From contig NZ_CP110389.1 of NCBI RefSeq assembly GCF_026015985.1, positions 4,992,001-5,056,000 on the forward strand: 64,000 nt of DNA, read 5' to 3'. Shown here piece after piece: positions 16,821 through 23,505 of this stretch. Positions within the stretch are counted from its first letter, which is position 1; every line of letters begins with the position of its first letter. The notes beneath the pieces are model-generated. The model was not told the DNA's origin, did not search any database, and saw nothing but the letters and a program-made list of their open reading frames with translations. The DNA is from Rhodopseudomonas sp. P2A-2r. Its GTDB lineage: Bacteria; Pseudomonadota; Alphaproteobacteria; Rhizobiales; Xanthobacteraceae. Made by a program: the position numbers and the translations under genes.

Positions 16821-17206
16821 GCTGCAACGTCCTGTTCGTCGTCAGCAGCCGACAGCATGATGATGCGGTTGCTCACGCTATGCGACGTGCGCGGAATGCC
16901 AAATTTTTCGACCAGGGCTTCGGCGATCGCGGACATCGATTTGCCCTCGACGCGCAACGCGAGCATGAACCTGTCGTGATCCGGGGAGTATGGATTGATG
17001 GTGACGCCGTTGCGGGTATATGCCCGCTGCCGGTAGCTAGCGGGCTTCTTCTGCAGGATGCCGCGCGTGAGCATGAACCAGTAGACGGTGCCATGCTTCA
17101 GATTAAGTTGCTGCGCGATCTTGCCTGCGCTGGGCTTCTTCATCGCCGCGGCCAGCTCATCGATCTTGTCGCGCAGTTCTTCCGTCAATACTGTTCCGCC
17201 TCGCAT
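16817..17206 (-). CDS. Helix-turn-helix phage protein
   Basis: A 129-residue basic protein with two likely helix-turn-helix segments: AGKIAQQLNLKHGTVYWFML (residues 27-46) and a C-terminal SMSAIAEALVEKFGIPRTSH with SVSNRIIML. This suggests DNA binding, perhaps as an early regulator or a terminase-like adaptor. It starts at ATG 17206, one base after the preceding stop codon. Confidence 0.6.
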   Translation of the reverse strand: MRGGTVLTEELRDKIDELAAAMKKPSAGKIAQQLNLKHGTVYWFMLTRGILQKKPASYRQRAYTRNGVTINPYSPDHDRFMLALRVEGKSMSAIAEALVEKFGIPRTSHSVSNRIIMLSAADDEQDVAA

Positions 17207-17344
17207 TTAACTACCCTCCGGCCGGTGAGTGCTGGTTAGCTGCCGCAGATAGCGCCCCAAGAACTTCAATCGCTCGCGGCGCGAGAACGTCTGCAGCTTC
17301 GCTTCGATCTCGGCGATTTCCTGTTCGACCTGCTCGCGCGTCAT
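17207..17344 (-). CDS. Small helical phage protein
   Basis: A 45-residue protein (MTREQVEQEIAEIEAKLQTF...) consisting of one charged coiled-coil helix and a basic tail. Its ATG overlaps the preceding stop (ATGA), supporting real translation. Function unknown. Confidence 0.5.
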   Translation of the reverse strand: MTREQVEQEIAEIEAKLQTFSRRERLKFLGRYLRQLTSTHRPEGS

Positions 17345-17664
17345 GGCGTCGGCCTCCGGCGCATTTCGAGCGCGCGGCCGAAGTCGGCGCGGATGTCGGG
17401 CAGGATGATGCCGATGATGCGGAAATACACTTGCGCCCGCTCGGCGCCGTGGATCTGGATCGCCGCGCCGGCTTCCACCAGCGCGCCCATCAGCAGCATC
17501 GCATAGGCATGGATCACGCGGCCGTCGGGCGCGGCCTGGTCGAGGTGGCGCGCCACATCGCCGGACAGTTGCGTCAGAAATTCCTCGGTGCCGGGCGCGT
17601 GCAGCCGCAGCGCGTTCTCGCTCGCGATGATCAGCCGGTGCAGCGTGGTGCATTGATCGCTCAT
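17341..17664 (-). CDS. Phage early protein of unknown function
   Basis: A 107-residue, mostly helical protein starting MSDQCTTLHRLIIASENALR at ATG 17664, which overlaps the stop of the preceding gene. It includes HAYAMLLMGALVEAGAAIQI, a hydrophobic helix that is probably buried in a soluble fold and not in a membrane. No family recognised. Confidence 0.55.
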   Translation of the reverse strand: MSDQCTTLHRLIIASENALRLHAPGTEEFLTQLSGDVARHLDQAAPDGRVIHAYAMLLMGALVEAGAAIQIHGAERAQVYFRIIGIILPDIRADFGRALEMRRRPTP

Positions 17665-17828
17665 GCTGCCCCGCCGTTCTTGAGATCCTGAAAATTGGCG
17701 GTCCAGCGCACCACGAGGCTTTCCGGCAGGCCGGTGTGGTCGGCGATCGAGCAGGTGTCGAAGCGCGACATCCACATCGCGATGACGTCGCGGTAGCGCT
17801 TGAGCTGGTCGCGGGTGACGCCGGTCAT
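17661..17828 (-). CDS. Small phage protein with helix-turn-helix-like segment
   Basis: A 55-residue protein starting MTGVTRDQLKRYRDVIAMWM. The segment CSIADHTGLPESLVVRWTAN resembles a helix-turn-helix. Both ends overlap neighbouring genes by 4 bases, which argues that it is translated. Function unknown. Confidence 0.5.
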   Translation of the reverse strand: MTGVTRDQLKRYRDVIAMWMSRFDTCSIADHTGLPESLVVRWTANFQDLKNGGAA

Positions 17829-18112
17829 GCCGCTACCTCGCCTTGCGCCTTGGCGCGGTGATACCAGACCACGACACAGACCCGGTGCGCCGGCTCCACC
17901 ATGTCGTGTACGATCTCGCGGTCGGGGTTGCGGTCGCGCCAGCGCGTGATCTCCCGCGCCGCGATCTGCTGCACCACCGGCGGCCAGTCCTCGATCTTGC
18001 TGCCGCCGGTCTCGAATTCGTGCAGCGAGACATGCACGCTGCATTCGTTGCAGCCCTTCAGATCGGGCTTGGCTGTGGCCGGCGTCGGGCTCGGGAGCGG
18101 ACAGGAGGTCAT
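17825..18112 (-). CDS. Phage early protein of unknown function
   Basis: A 95-residue protein with KGCNECSVHVSLHEFETGG near the N-terminus (two Cys and two His that might bind metal), then PPVVQQIAAREITRWRDRNP and a hydrophobic RVCVVVWYH strand. Its stop overlaps the next start. No family recognised. Confidence 0.5.
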   Translation of the reverse strand: MTSCPLPSPTPATAKPDLKGCNECSVHVSLHEFETGGSKIEDWPPVVQQIAAREITRWRDRNPDREIVHDMVEPAHRVCVVVWYHRAKAQGEVAA

Positions 18113-18115
18113 GGT

Positions 18116-18259
18116 TCAGCTCGCAGCCAGGCGCGCGGCCTGCAGGACGATGGCGACGATGCTGGCGGCCAGCACGACCGCCAGGACGGCGCCGAACCGG
18201 GCGATGTCGAAGCGCTGGTCGGCGGACAGGTCGAAGGAATTCACGCGATCACGCTTCAT
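18116..18259 (-). CDS. Small single-span membrane protein
   Basis: A 47-residue protein (MKRDRVNSFDLSADQRFDIA...) with one membrane segment, about residues 24-44, and a charged N-terminus. A GGAGG lies 6 bases before its ATG. It overlaps the upstream gene by 11 bases in another frame. Small membrane proteins in phage early operons can act in superinfection exclusion; that is speculation here. Confidence 0.5.
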   Translation of the reverse strand: MKRDRVNSFDLSADQRFDIARFGAVLAVVLAASIVAIVLQAARLAAS

Positions 18260-18647
18260 CGGAGGCCTCCTGCTCTAAAGTTTCGATGAGAGATTTCAGC
18301 TGTCGCTTGGCGGCATTGACGTCGAGCTGCTTGCGATAGCGGGTGAACCAAGCCGGCCGGGCGTCGCCCATCAGGGCGAACAGGACATCGCGGCCCATGT
18401 CCGAGCGCAGCAGCGCGGTCAGCAGCTCGACGTTTTCGGGGCGCTGGCCGCACAGCATTTTTTCGCAGGTCGAGATCGGCACATCGGTCAGAATGTGCAG
18501 CTGGACCGCGGGCTTGGACTTCGGCAGCAGGCCCTGCACTTTCTGCATGACCGGCGAAATCGGTTGCCGGGTTGGGCGTTTCGATTGCCGGTTCCGGCAA
18601 TGGCCGTTTTTGGCGTCGACGCGCGACGGCGCTACGGTGCCGCTCAT
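18249..18647 (-). CDS. Phage early protein, possible regulator
   Basis: A 132-residue basic protein. The middle has VQLHILTDVPISTCEKMLCG followed by RPENVELLTALLRSDMGRDV, which looks like a helix-turn-helix and flanking helices. The C-terminus is a charged helix. It is the second gene of the minus-strand early operon, after the Cro-like gene, where lambda-like phages keep CII-type regulators. I infer DNA binding from pattern and place only. Confidence 0.5.
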   Translation of the reverse strand: MSGTVAPSRVDAKNGHCRNRQSKRPTRQPISPVMQKVQGLLPKSKPAVQLHILTDVPISTCEKMLCGQRPENVELLTALLRSDMGRDVLFALMGDARPAWFTRYRKQLDVNAAKRQLKSLIETLEQEASDEA

Positions 18648-18880
18648 GAGATCACCTGTTCTGAAATCGGCTGCTGTTCAGCCGCGCGCGGCCCGACACC
18701 GACCCAGTCGTTCGGGGTCACCAGGCCTGCGGTCTCGACGAAGATTTTCGCCATGGTGTCGTTGTCGGGCTCGCGCTCGCCGGCCCGGTAACGACGGATG
18801 GCTTCGCCCGATTTGCCGACCTTCTCACCGAAGGCGGCGTTGGACGTGCCGGTCATGATCATCCAGTCTGAAAAGGTCAT
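18644..18880 (-). CDS. Cro-like helix-turn-helix repressor
   Basis: A 78-residue protein with a single helix-turn-helix: SNAAFGEKVGKSGEAIRRYR followed by AGEREPDND. It is divergently placed from the CI-like repressor and shares with it the control region 18881-18977, which holds three CACC-N5-GGTG sites. This is the classic Cro position: first gene of the lytic early operon. It is likely to bind the same sites and favour lytic growth. Confidence 0.75.
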   Translation of the reverse strand: MTFSDWMIMTGTSNAAFGEKVGKSGEAIRRYRAGEREPDNDTMAKIFVETAGLVTPNDWVGVGPRAAEQQPISEQVIS

Positions 18881-18890
18881 GACAAAGCAA

Positions 18891-18963
18891 CAACACCAAA
18901 ACGGTGTTGATTCGCAAGAGGTAAAACACCTTTTTGGTGTTAGATATTCACACCAAATTGGTG
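18891..18963. promoter_or_regulatory. Three-operator immunity control region between cro-like and cI-like genes
   Basis: Three palindromes with the shared form CACC-N5-GGTG lie here: CAACACC-AAAAC-GGTGTTG (18891-18909), AACACC-TTTTT-GGTGTT (18925-18941) and ACACC-AAATT-GGTG (18950-18963). Centre spacings are about 33 and 24 bases, on two or three helical turns. They should bind the CI-like repressor and the Cro-like protein. Confidence 0.8.
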
Positions 18964-18977
18964 CCTTTCATCATTCC

Positions 18978-19577
18978 ATGAAGGGGAAATTTCCAAACGG
19001 GTTGGCCGAGGCCATCAAAATCCGCCAGATCAGCCAGGCTGCACTGGCCGAAGCGGCCGGCACGTCGCAGCAGCAGATCGGCAAGCTGGTCAACGGCGAG
19101 CGCGAGATGACAGCCTTGTGGGCTGACAAACTCGCCGGCCCGCTCGGTACATCTCCGGAGGCGCTGGTGTTCCCGGGCCTGCGCCGCACGCGGGTGCCTC
19201 TGGTGTCATGGGTCAGCGCCGGCAAGATGGGCCAGCAGGATGGCGTGCGACGCGCCGACGTGAAGAAATACGTGATGGCGCCGGATCTGCCGCGCGGCGA
19301 CTGGATCGTCCTCGAGGTCCAGGGCGATTCGATGGACCGCATCGCGCCAGACGGCTCGCTGATCTTCGTGAACATCGCCGACCAGGAGCCGGTGAACGAC
19401 AAGTTCTACGTATTCCACGCCGCCGACACCGGCGACACGACCTTCAAGCGCTACCGACATGGCCCGCCGCCGCGCCTGCAGCCCTATTCCACCAACCCGG
19501 ACCACGAAACGATCCAGGCGACCGAAGGCCTTGGCGTGATCGGCCGCGTCGGCCGCGTTCTGACGAACCTTTCGTAG
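18978..19577 (+). CDS. CI/LexA-type phage repressor with S24 peptidase domain
   Basis: A 199-residue protein. The N-terminal helix-turn-helix (AALAEAAGTSQQQIGKLVNG) is followed by a LexA-like domain: VPLVSWVSAGKMGQ, then VQGDSMDRIAPDGS with the nucleophile Ser near residue 117, and DTTFKRY with the general-base Lys near residue 157. The visible linker has no clear Ala-Gly self-cleavage site at the usual place. The ATG at 18978 has no Shine-Dalgarno, so translation may be leaderless. The repressor should hold lysogeny by binding the sites on both its flanks. Confidence 0.88.
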   Translation: MKGKFPNGLAEAIKIRQISQAALAEAAGTSQQQIGKLVNGEREMTALWADKLAGPLGTSPEALVFPGLRRTRVPLVSWVSAGKMGQQDGVRRADVKKYVMAPDLPRGDWIVLEVQGDSMDRIAPDGSLIFVNIADQEPVNDKFYVFHAADTGDTTFKRYRHGPPPRLQPYSTNPDHETIQATEGLGVIGRVGRVLTNLS

Positions 19578-19584
19578 GGCTTAC

Positions 19585-19660
19585 GACACCGCTTTGGTGC
19601 CGATAGTTGACCCTACACCAAATTGGTGTATCACTGTTTCATGTGAAACACCATTTTGGA
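19585..19660. promoter_or_regulatory. Second operator cluster, before the plus-strand early unit
   Basis: Three sites follow the repressor gene: CACC-GCTTT-GGTG (19587-19599), the perfect TACACC-AAATT-GGTGTA (19614-19630), and an imperfect AACACC-ATTTT-GGAG (19647-19660) that overlaps the ribosome site of the next gene. They match the cluster at 18891-18963, so one repressor probably controls both early directions. Confidence 0.75.
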
Positions 19661-19667
19661 GAGTTCT

Positions 19668-19946
19668 ATGGCCTCTAATCGCCGCCCCCGGCGCATGCCC
19701 GGCGTTACCCGTATCCCGCCCGTCATCACCGTCTCAAAGCTAATCGACACCTGCGTCGTCGCCCCGCGCTGCGCGATGGACGCCACCACAGCGACCCGCC
19801 AGATGGCGTCCGACATGCGCGAGGCCGCCTATCGCGAAGGCGGCCTGACGCACGACGGGTTGATGCTGCTCGGGTACAGCGACGACCAGATCGCCACGCT
19901 GGTAAAGCCCGCCCGCGCGCTCGCCGACCAGATGGCGTCGGTCTGA
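19668..19946 (+). CDS. Phage early protein of unknown function
   Basis: A 92-residue protein with an Arg/Pro-rich start (MASNRRPRRMPGVTRIPPVI). The C-terminal GLTHDGLMLLGYSDDQIATL resembles a short HTH or UBA-like helical fold. The ATG has GGAGAG 6 bases upstream, lying within the last operator. It is the first gene of the repressed plus-strand unit. Function unknown. Confidence 0.55.
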   Translation: MASNRRPRRMPGVTRIPPVITVSKLIDTCVVAPRCAMDATTATRQMASDMREAAYREGGLTHDGLMLLGYSDDQIATLVKPARALADQMASV

Positions 19947-20242
19947 TGGCAGCGCTTCGCACATGCCGCGTCTGCGGTCGCGGCGAAGCCGATGGCGTGC
20001 AGTGGCTCGCCGTGCCGCACGACAGCCTCTGCGACGGCTGCGCCGCAGCCGCCCCGCACGTCATCAGCATGACGCTGACCCGCAACGACCACGGCCCGGC
20101 GTTCTCGCGGGCCAAGTGCCGCTGCGGCATGCTCGACGTGTCGGTGCCACGGACATCGACGGCGGGGCGCAATCGCCAGACCCGCCTGATCCGCGAGCAC
20201 TGGCAGGCCGTGGTGGCCAACTCCATCCGGGCTGTCGCGTGA
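19946..20242 (+). CDS. Phage zinc-ribbon-like protein
   Basis: A 98-residue protein with two cysteine pairs near the start (CRVCGRG and CDGC) and a further CRCG, a pattern that suggests one or two zinc sites. Its ATG overlaps the previous stop (TGATG). The C-terminus is a basic helix (TRLIREHWQAVVANSIR). No named family; DNA or RNA binding is possible. Confidence 0.55.
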   Translation: MAALRTCRVCGRGEADGVQWLAVPHDSLCDGCAAAAPHVISMTLTRNDHGPAFSRAKCRCGMLDVSVPRTSTAGRNRQTRLIREHWQAVVANSIRAVA

Positions 20243-20466
20243 TGGCCCGCGCGCACGCCGAACAGGCACCCGCCATCCGCCCCGTGCGCGCGGTGTTGAT
20301 CAACATGCTCGGCACCACCGAGGCGATCATCACCATGGTGGTCGCCGACGAGATGCCGAAGGTCGTGATGCTCGACGGCGACCCGTATCTACTCGACGCC
20401 GGCAAAGCCGACGTCACCTACGTCCAGCATCGCCCCTTCCGCGCCGACGGGAACCTCAGGTCATGA
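20242..20466 (+). CDS. Phage early protein of unknown function
   Basis: A 74-residue protein starting MARAHAEQAPAIRPVRAVLI. It looks like a small beta-rich fold (TEAIITMVVADEMPKVVMLD). It overlaps the previous stop (TGATG) and its own stop overlaps the next start (ATGA). Function unknown. Confidence 0.5.
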   Translation: MARAHAEQAPAIRPVRAVLINMLGTTEAIITMVVADEMPKVVMLDGDPYLLDAGKADVTYVQHRPFRADGNLRS

Positions 20467-20552
20467 CCGACAACCAGGTCAACGAGCTCATGCTGCTGCT
20501 CGGCATCGTCATCGTCGCCGGCTTTCTCTGGCGCGCGATGCGGAGGAGCTGA
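20463..20552 (+). CDS. 29-residue membrane peptide
   Basis: MTDNQVNELM is followed by one hydrophobic span (LLLGIVIVAGFLW) and an Arg-rich end. The ATG overlaps the preceding stop by 4 bases. Very short, so coding is uncertain, but the organisation matches other phage micro-proteins. A 15-codon frame from GTG 20554 to 20601 follows and may just couple translation to the next gene. Confidence 0.4.
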   Translation: MTDNQVNELMLLLGIVIVAGFLWRAMRRS

Positions 20553-20600
20553 CGTGCTGACCCCCTACATCGCGGCCGACGTCGCCGACGGAAACTTCTG

Positions 20601-20798
20601 ATGTCTATTGAAACCAGCGATCCTATCAATACGGCGATCCACGCGATGCTCGATCGCATGGTCAGGACCGACGCAGCCGAACGCGACAAGGTCCGCGCCG
20701 AGATCAGGCAGCACGGCACATGGTGGGCAGCCGCCGAGATCCTTCGCCTGCGCCGCGACGTCGCCCGTATCCGCGCCGAACTTCGCAAGGTGACCTGA
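20601..20798 (+). CDS. Small helical phage protein
   Basis: A 65-residue, highly charged helical protein (MSIETSDPINTAIHAMLDRM...) ending in an Arg-rich helix (LRLRRDVARIRAELRK). It overlaps the next gene by one base (TGATG). Function unknown; it may be nucleic-acid binding. Confidence 0.5.
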   Translation: MSIETSDPINTAIHAMLDRMVRTDAAERDKVRAEIRQHGTWWAAAEILRLRRDVARIRAELRKVT

Positions 20799-21100
20799 TG
20801 TACCTGAAACCCTACACCGCGACCGACGTCGCCCAGGCGCTCGGTATCAGTGCCGACACCCTCTACCGCACCCGGGAAACCCGCCATTTGCGCGACGGCC
20901 TGCCGCGGCCGATCTGCGAGCGCGGACCGCTGAAATTCGAGCGCACCGGCTTTGATGCCTGGCTGACGCGCCACCACCCGATGCGCCCGCCAGCGCCCGC
21001 CAACGACCCGCTGCCGCCACCGGATTCCAATACCGACGAGGAGCACCGGCGCGATCTGGCGCGTGCATATGCCCCGGAGAACTATCGACACGCGCGCTGA
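20798..21100 (+). CDS. AlpA/excisionase-like helix-turn-helix protein
   Basis: A 100-residue protein with an N-terminal MerR/AlpA-like motif: YTATDVAQALGISADTLYRT, then FERTGFDAWL, the usual layout of small excisionases that read a helix-turn-helix plus wing. A Pro-rich tail follows. It lies just upstream of the integrase in the same direction, as expected for an excision factor. Confidence 0.7.
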   Translation: MYLKPYTATDVAQALGISADTLYRTRETRHLRDGLPRPICERGPLKFERTGFDAWLTRHHPMRPPAPANDPLPPPDSNTDEEHRRDLARAYAPENYRHAR

Positions 21101-21142
21101 TTGCGCTAGGCTTGCCACTTCCGACCGACCCGGAGCCCTCCC

Positions 21143-22447
21143 ATGACCGTCAAGCTTCGCTATATCAAATGGCGCGAGGGCCGCCCGCGGCTCACCCATG
21201 GCCCCCGTGAGCGCGCCATGGGCCTGCTCGACCGCGACCTCATCGACCCCGACACCGGCCGCTGGCTGACCTACGAACAGGCCAAGGAGGTTTCCGACAA
21301 GCACGCGGCCGAGGTGGCGCGGCTGCGCTCGATCGGCGCCCGCGCGCTGCCGCCGAAGCCGGCGCGGATCGGCACCGTCGAGGATCTGCTAGAGGACTGG
21401 CTGGCGTCGCAGGACGTCCGCAAGCTGGCGCCGTCATCGATCGCTTCCTACCGCAAGGCGTCGCGGGCCATCATCTTCCGCCCAGAGAGCCGCGAGCAGG
21501 CCGCCGATCGCCGCAAGCGCGAGCGCGCGGCGGCCGTCCTCGGCGTCACGGTGCCGGAGCGCGAGCGCGAGCGCATCGCCTCCGCCACGCCGTCGTCGAT
21601 CCAGCCGCCGGAGATGCGCGCGCTGTTCAACTACCTCAAGAGCGTGCGCGGCCACCACATGGCGCTGGCGGCGATCGCAGCGCTGTCGGCCGCCTTCTCC
21701 TGGGGACGCGAGAGCGCGAAGTGGCGGTTGAAGACGAACCCGCGCATCGACATGCAATTCGACCGCCCGGCCGGCCGCGTGGTGATGATCACGATGGAGG
21801 AGTTCACGGCGCTGGTGGCCGCGGCCGACGCCATGGGCCGCGCCTCGATCGGCGACGCGATCTATCTCGGCCTGTTCACCGGACAGCGCCAGACCGACCG
21901 ACTGGCGCTCAGGGACGAAGGCCTGCAGCACGGCCGCCGGCACTTCCGCCAGAGCAAGACCGGCGCGCTGGTGGCGATCAAGGAAACGCCACAGCTCGCC
22001 GAACGTCTTGCCGGCGCCAAGGCCCGCGTGGCGGCCCTCAAGCTGCGGCTCGGCCTGCGAGAGATGCCCGACACCATCGTGGTCGATGAGAACACCGGCA
22101 AGCCGTACAACGAGCACACCTACCGGCACCTGTTCGCCGAGATCCGCGACCTTGCGATCAAGGGCCACGGCGACGTTGCCCCCTGCCCGACGCTGGCCTT
22201 CACCAACGAAAACTCCGGCGCGCCGGACTTCAAGCACGACCAGGATCTGCGCGACACCTGCGTCATGCTGCTCGATCGCTCCGGCTCCGATCTGATGTCG
22301 ATCTGCGACGTCACTGGCCACAGCTACCAGTCGGCGCAGATGATCATGAAGCACTACCGCGCCCGCAATCCAGAGCGCGCCGATGCTGCCATCGACCGGC
22401 TTGTTGCCTTCATCAGCACGACGGAATTCGGACAGCGAAATAGCTGA
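21143..22447 (+). CDS. int: Tyrosine-type site-specific integrase
   Basis: A 434-residue protein. The catalytic domain shows the first Arg in LFTGQRQTDRLAL (near residue 250), a Lys-containing beta hairpin (RQSKTGALVAI), DLRDTCVMLLDRSG with the second Arg, GHSYQSAQM with the His, and the Tyr nucleophile in MKHYRAR (near residue 404). In the HxxR box the His is Asp (DLRD), a variation seen in some phage integrases. The N-terminal part, KAFSW-like linker and core-binding helices are present. It ends 90 bases from the tRNA-Lys gene, its probable target. Confidence 0.93.
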   Translation: MTVKLRYIKWREGRPRLTHGPRERAMGLLDRDLIDPDTGRWLTYEQAKEVSDKHAAEVARLRSIGARALPPKPARIGTVEDLLEDWLASQDVRKLAPSSIASYRKASRAIIFRPESREQAADRRKRERAAAVLGVTVPERERERIASATPSSIQPPEMRALFNYLKSVRGHHMALAAIAALSAAFSWGRESAKWRLKTNPRIDMQFDRPAGRVVMITMEEFTALVAAADAMGRASIGDAIYLGLFTGQRQTDRLALRDEGLQHGRRHFRQSKTGALVAIKETPQLAERLAGAKARVAALKLRLGLREMPDTIVVDENTGKPYNEHTYRHLFAEIRDLAIKGHGDVAPCPTLAFTNENSGAPDFKHDQDLRDTCVMLLDRSGSDLMSICDVTGHSYQSAQMIMKHYRARNPERADAAIDRLVAFISTTEFGQRNS

Positions 22448-22448
22448 A

Positions 22449-22467
22449 AAGTCGCACGGTGCGACTT
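22449..22467 (+). terminator. Hairpin after the integrase gene
   Basis: AAGTCGC and GCGACTT form a 7-base stem around ACGGT, starting 1 base after the integrase stop. TGCGACTTCT is then repeated 1 base further on (22471-22480). No T-run follows, so this may be a weak terminator, or integrase arm-site sequence, since short direct and inverted repeats flank attP sites. Confidence 0.45.
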
Positions 22468-22537
22468 CTATGCGACTTCTGTTCTCGGTTTGATTTTCGG
22501 AGGTTTTCTTAAAACCCTTGCCTGTCAAAGGCTTGGG

Positions 22538-22585
22538 TGGTGGGCGCACCAGGGCTCGAACCTGGGACCCGATGATTAAGAGTCA
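22538..22585. other. Probable attR core within the tRNA-Lys 3' half
   Basis: The tRNA is complete and its 3' half (T-arm and acceptor) borders the prophage, so recombination restored a whole gene here. The identical copy marking attL must lie left of the window. The exact crossover cannot be fixed from one side. Confidence 0.5.
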
Positions 22586-22613
22586 TCTGCTCTACCAACT
22601 GAGCTATGCGCCC
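22538..22613 (-). tRNA. tRNA-Lys (anticodon CTT)
   Basis: On the minus strand the 73-base cloverleaf starts GGGCGCA (22613) and ends TGCGCCC plus discriminator A (22541), followed by an encoded CCA (22540-22538). The D-arm has AGCTCAGTTGGTAGAGC, the anticodon stem GATGA/TCATC encloses CTCTTAA giving anticodon CTT, and the T-arm has GGTTCGAACC. Its 3' end faces the prophage. Confidence 0.97.
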
Positions 22614-22731
22614 GGAACCAGTCCGGAAGTCCACATCCCCTTGGGGACGGCGTCGTTTAGCAAAGCGATTCCAGGATGTCCAGCAAGCTGGTGAAGATTA
22701 TCCGGCGTCGTCACAAAAACTGCACGAAAAC

Positions 22732-22758
22732 GAAAAAGCCGCTGAAAATCAGCGGCTT
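22732..22758 (-). terminator. Intrinsic terminator of the LTXXQ protein gene
   Basis: A perfect 10-base stem (AAGCCGCTGA and TCAGCGGCTT, 3-base loop) is followed on the minus strand by TTTCGTTTTCG. It lies 32 bases past the stop of the gene at 22791-23396. Confidence 0.8.
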
Positions 22759-22790
22759 CGTCGTGTGGAAAAGTCGATGGAAGAGCGCCT

Positions 22791-23396
22791 TTACATGCGC
22801 TCGGGGCCGGGACCGCGATCATGGTCCATGCCGCGGCCCGGCCGGTCGCGATCCATGCCGCCGCGCTCGTCGTCGCGGTCGCCCATGCGGTCCATGCGAT
22901 GCTCGAAGCCCCGGTGGCGCATGCCCTCGCGGCCGCCGGAGCGGCCTCCGTCCATGTGGGTCAGGATGGCCAGCCGGCGCTTCTGGCCGTCATCGAGGGT
23001 CTTGTAGAGCGGATCGGCGGTCTCGGCGATCTTCTTCAGTGCGGCTGCCGTGGCGGCCATGGTGTCGGCGCGCTGCTGCAGCCGGACCACCGGATTGTCC
23101 GGGGTCTGCGGGCCCTTCGATTCGTCCTGGCGCTCGGCCATCCGGGCATTGGCGCGGTCGATCCGCAGCTTGGCGAAGTCCTTCGCGGCGGCTTCCACCG
23201 GCGGCCACAACTTTTCCTGGTCCGGGGTCAGCTTCAGCCCGGCATGCACCGCGGCGATGCGCGCGTCGGCGAAGGCGGCGCGATCTTCCGGATTCATCCG
23301 GGCGTGGTGGTGATGCCACGGACGGTGCTGGGCATAGACGGCGGTGGAGCCGGCAAGCACGAGAACGGCGGCGCTGGCGAGCAAAATCTTCTTCAT
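22791..23396 (-). CDS. Periplasmic LTXXQ-motif (Spy/CpxP-like) protein
   Basis: A 201-residue protein with a signal peptide (MKKILLASAAVLVLAGSTAV, cut after VYA) and a His-rich start (RPWHHHHARMN). The LTXXQ family motif appears as LKLTPDQEKLWPPVEAAAKD, with a second weaker copy later. The C-terminus is very rich in Arg, Asp, Gly and Met (RMDRMGDRDDERGGMDRD). Spy/CpxP relatives are periplasmic chaperones or stress sensors. The ATG at 23396 has GGAGG upstream; an earlier start would spoil the signal peptide. Confidence 0.85.
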   Translation of the reverse strand: MKKILLASAAVLVLAGSTAVYAQHRPWHHHHARMNPEDRAAFADARIAAVHAGLKLTPDQEKLWPPVEAAAKDFAKLRIDRANARMAERQDESKGPQTPDNPVVRLQQRADTMAATAAALKKIAETADPLYKTLDDGQKRRLAILTHMDGGRSGGREGMRHRGFEHRMDRMGDRDDERGGMDRDRPGRGMDHDRGPGPERM

Positions 23397-23505
23397 GCGA
23401 ACCTCCATGGAAAGCTGCCTGAGGATGAGCGCCCCTGCCCGCGCCTTCAACTTAAGCTTTGGACAGAAAGCGCTCTGTTACCAAGATGTAATGCTGCGCC
23501 ACCGC

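Larger units (their letters stand above)
1..22613. mobile_element. Temperate podovirus-like prophage (right part) at tRNA-Lys
   Basis: The block runs from an integrase abutting a tRNA-Lys gene through an immunity region and a replication operon to a late module of terminase, T7-like portal, scaffold, capsid and tail tubular proteins. Tyrosine integrases of this kind commonly use the 3' end of a tRNA gene as attachment site. Here the tRNA 3' end (22538) faces the prophage, which places attR in or near 22538-22613. The left attachment site and the rest of the tail and lysis genes are outside the window. Several prophage genes carry frameshifts, but host genes in the window do too, so the prophage cannot be called defective on that ground. 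Confidence 0.93.
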
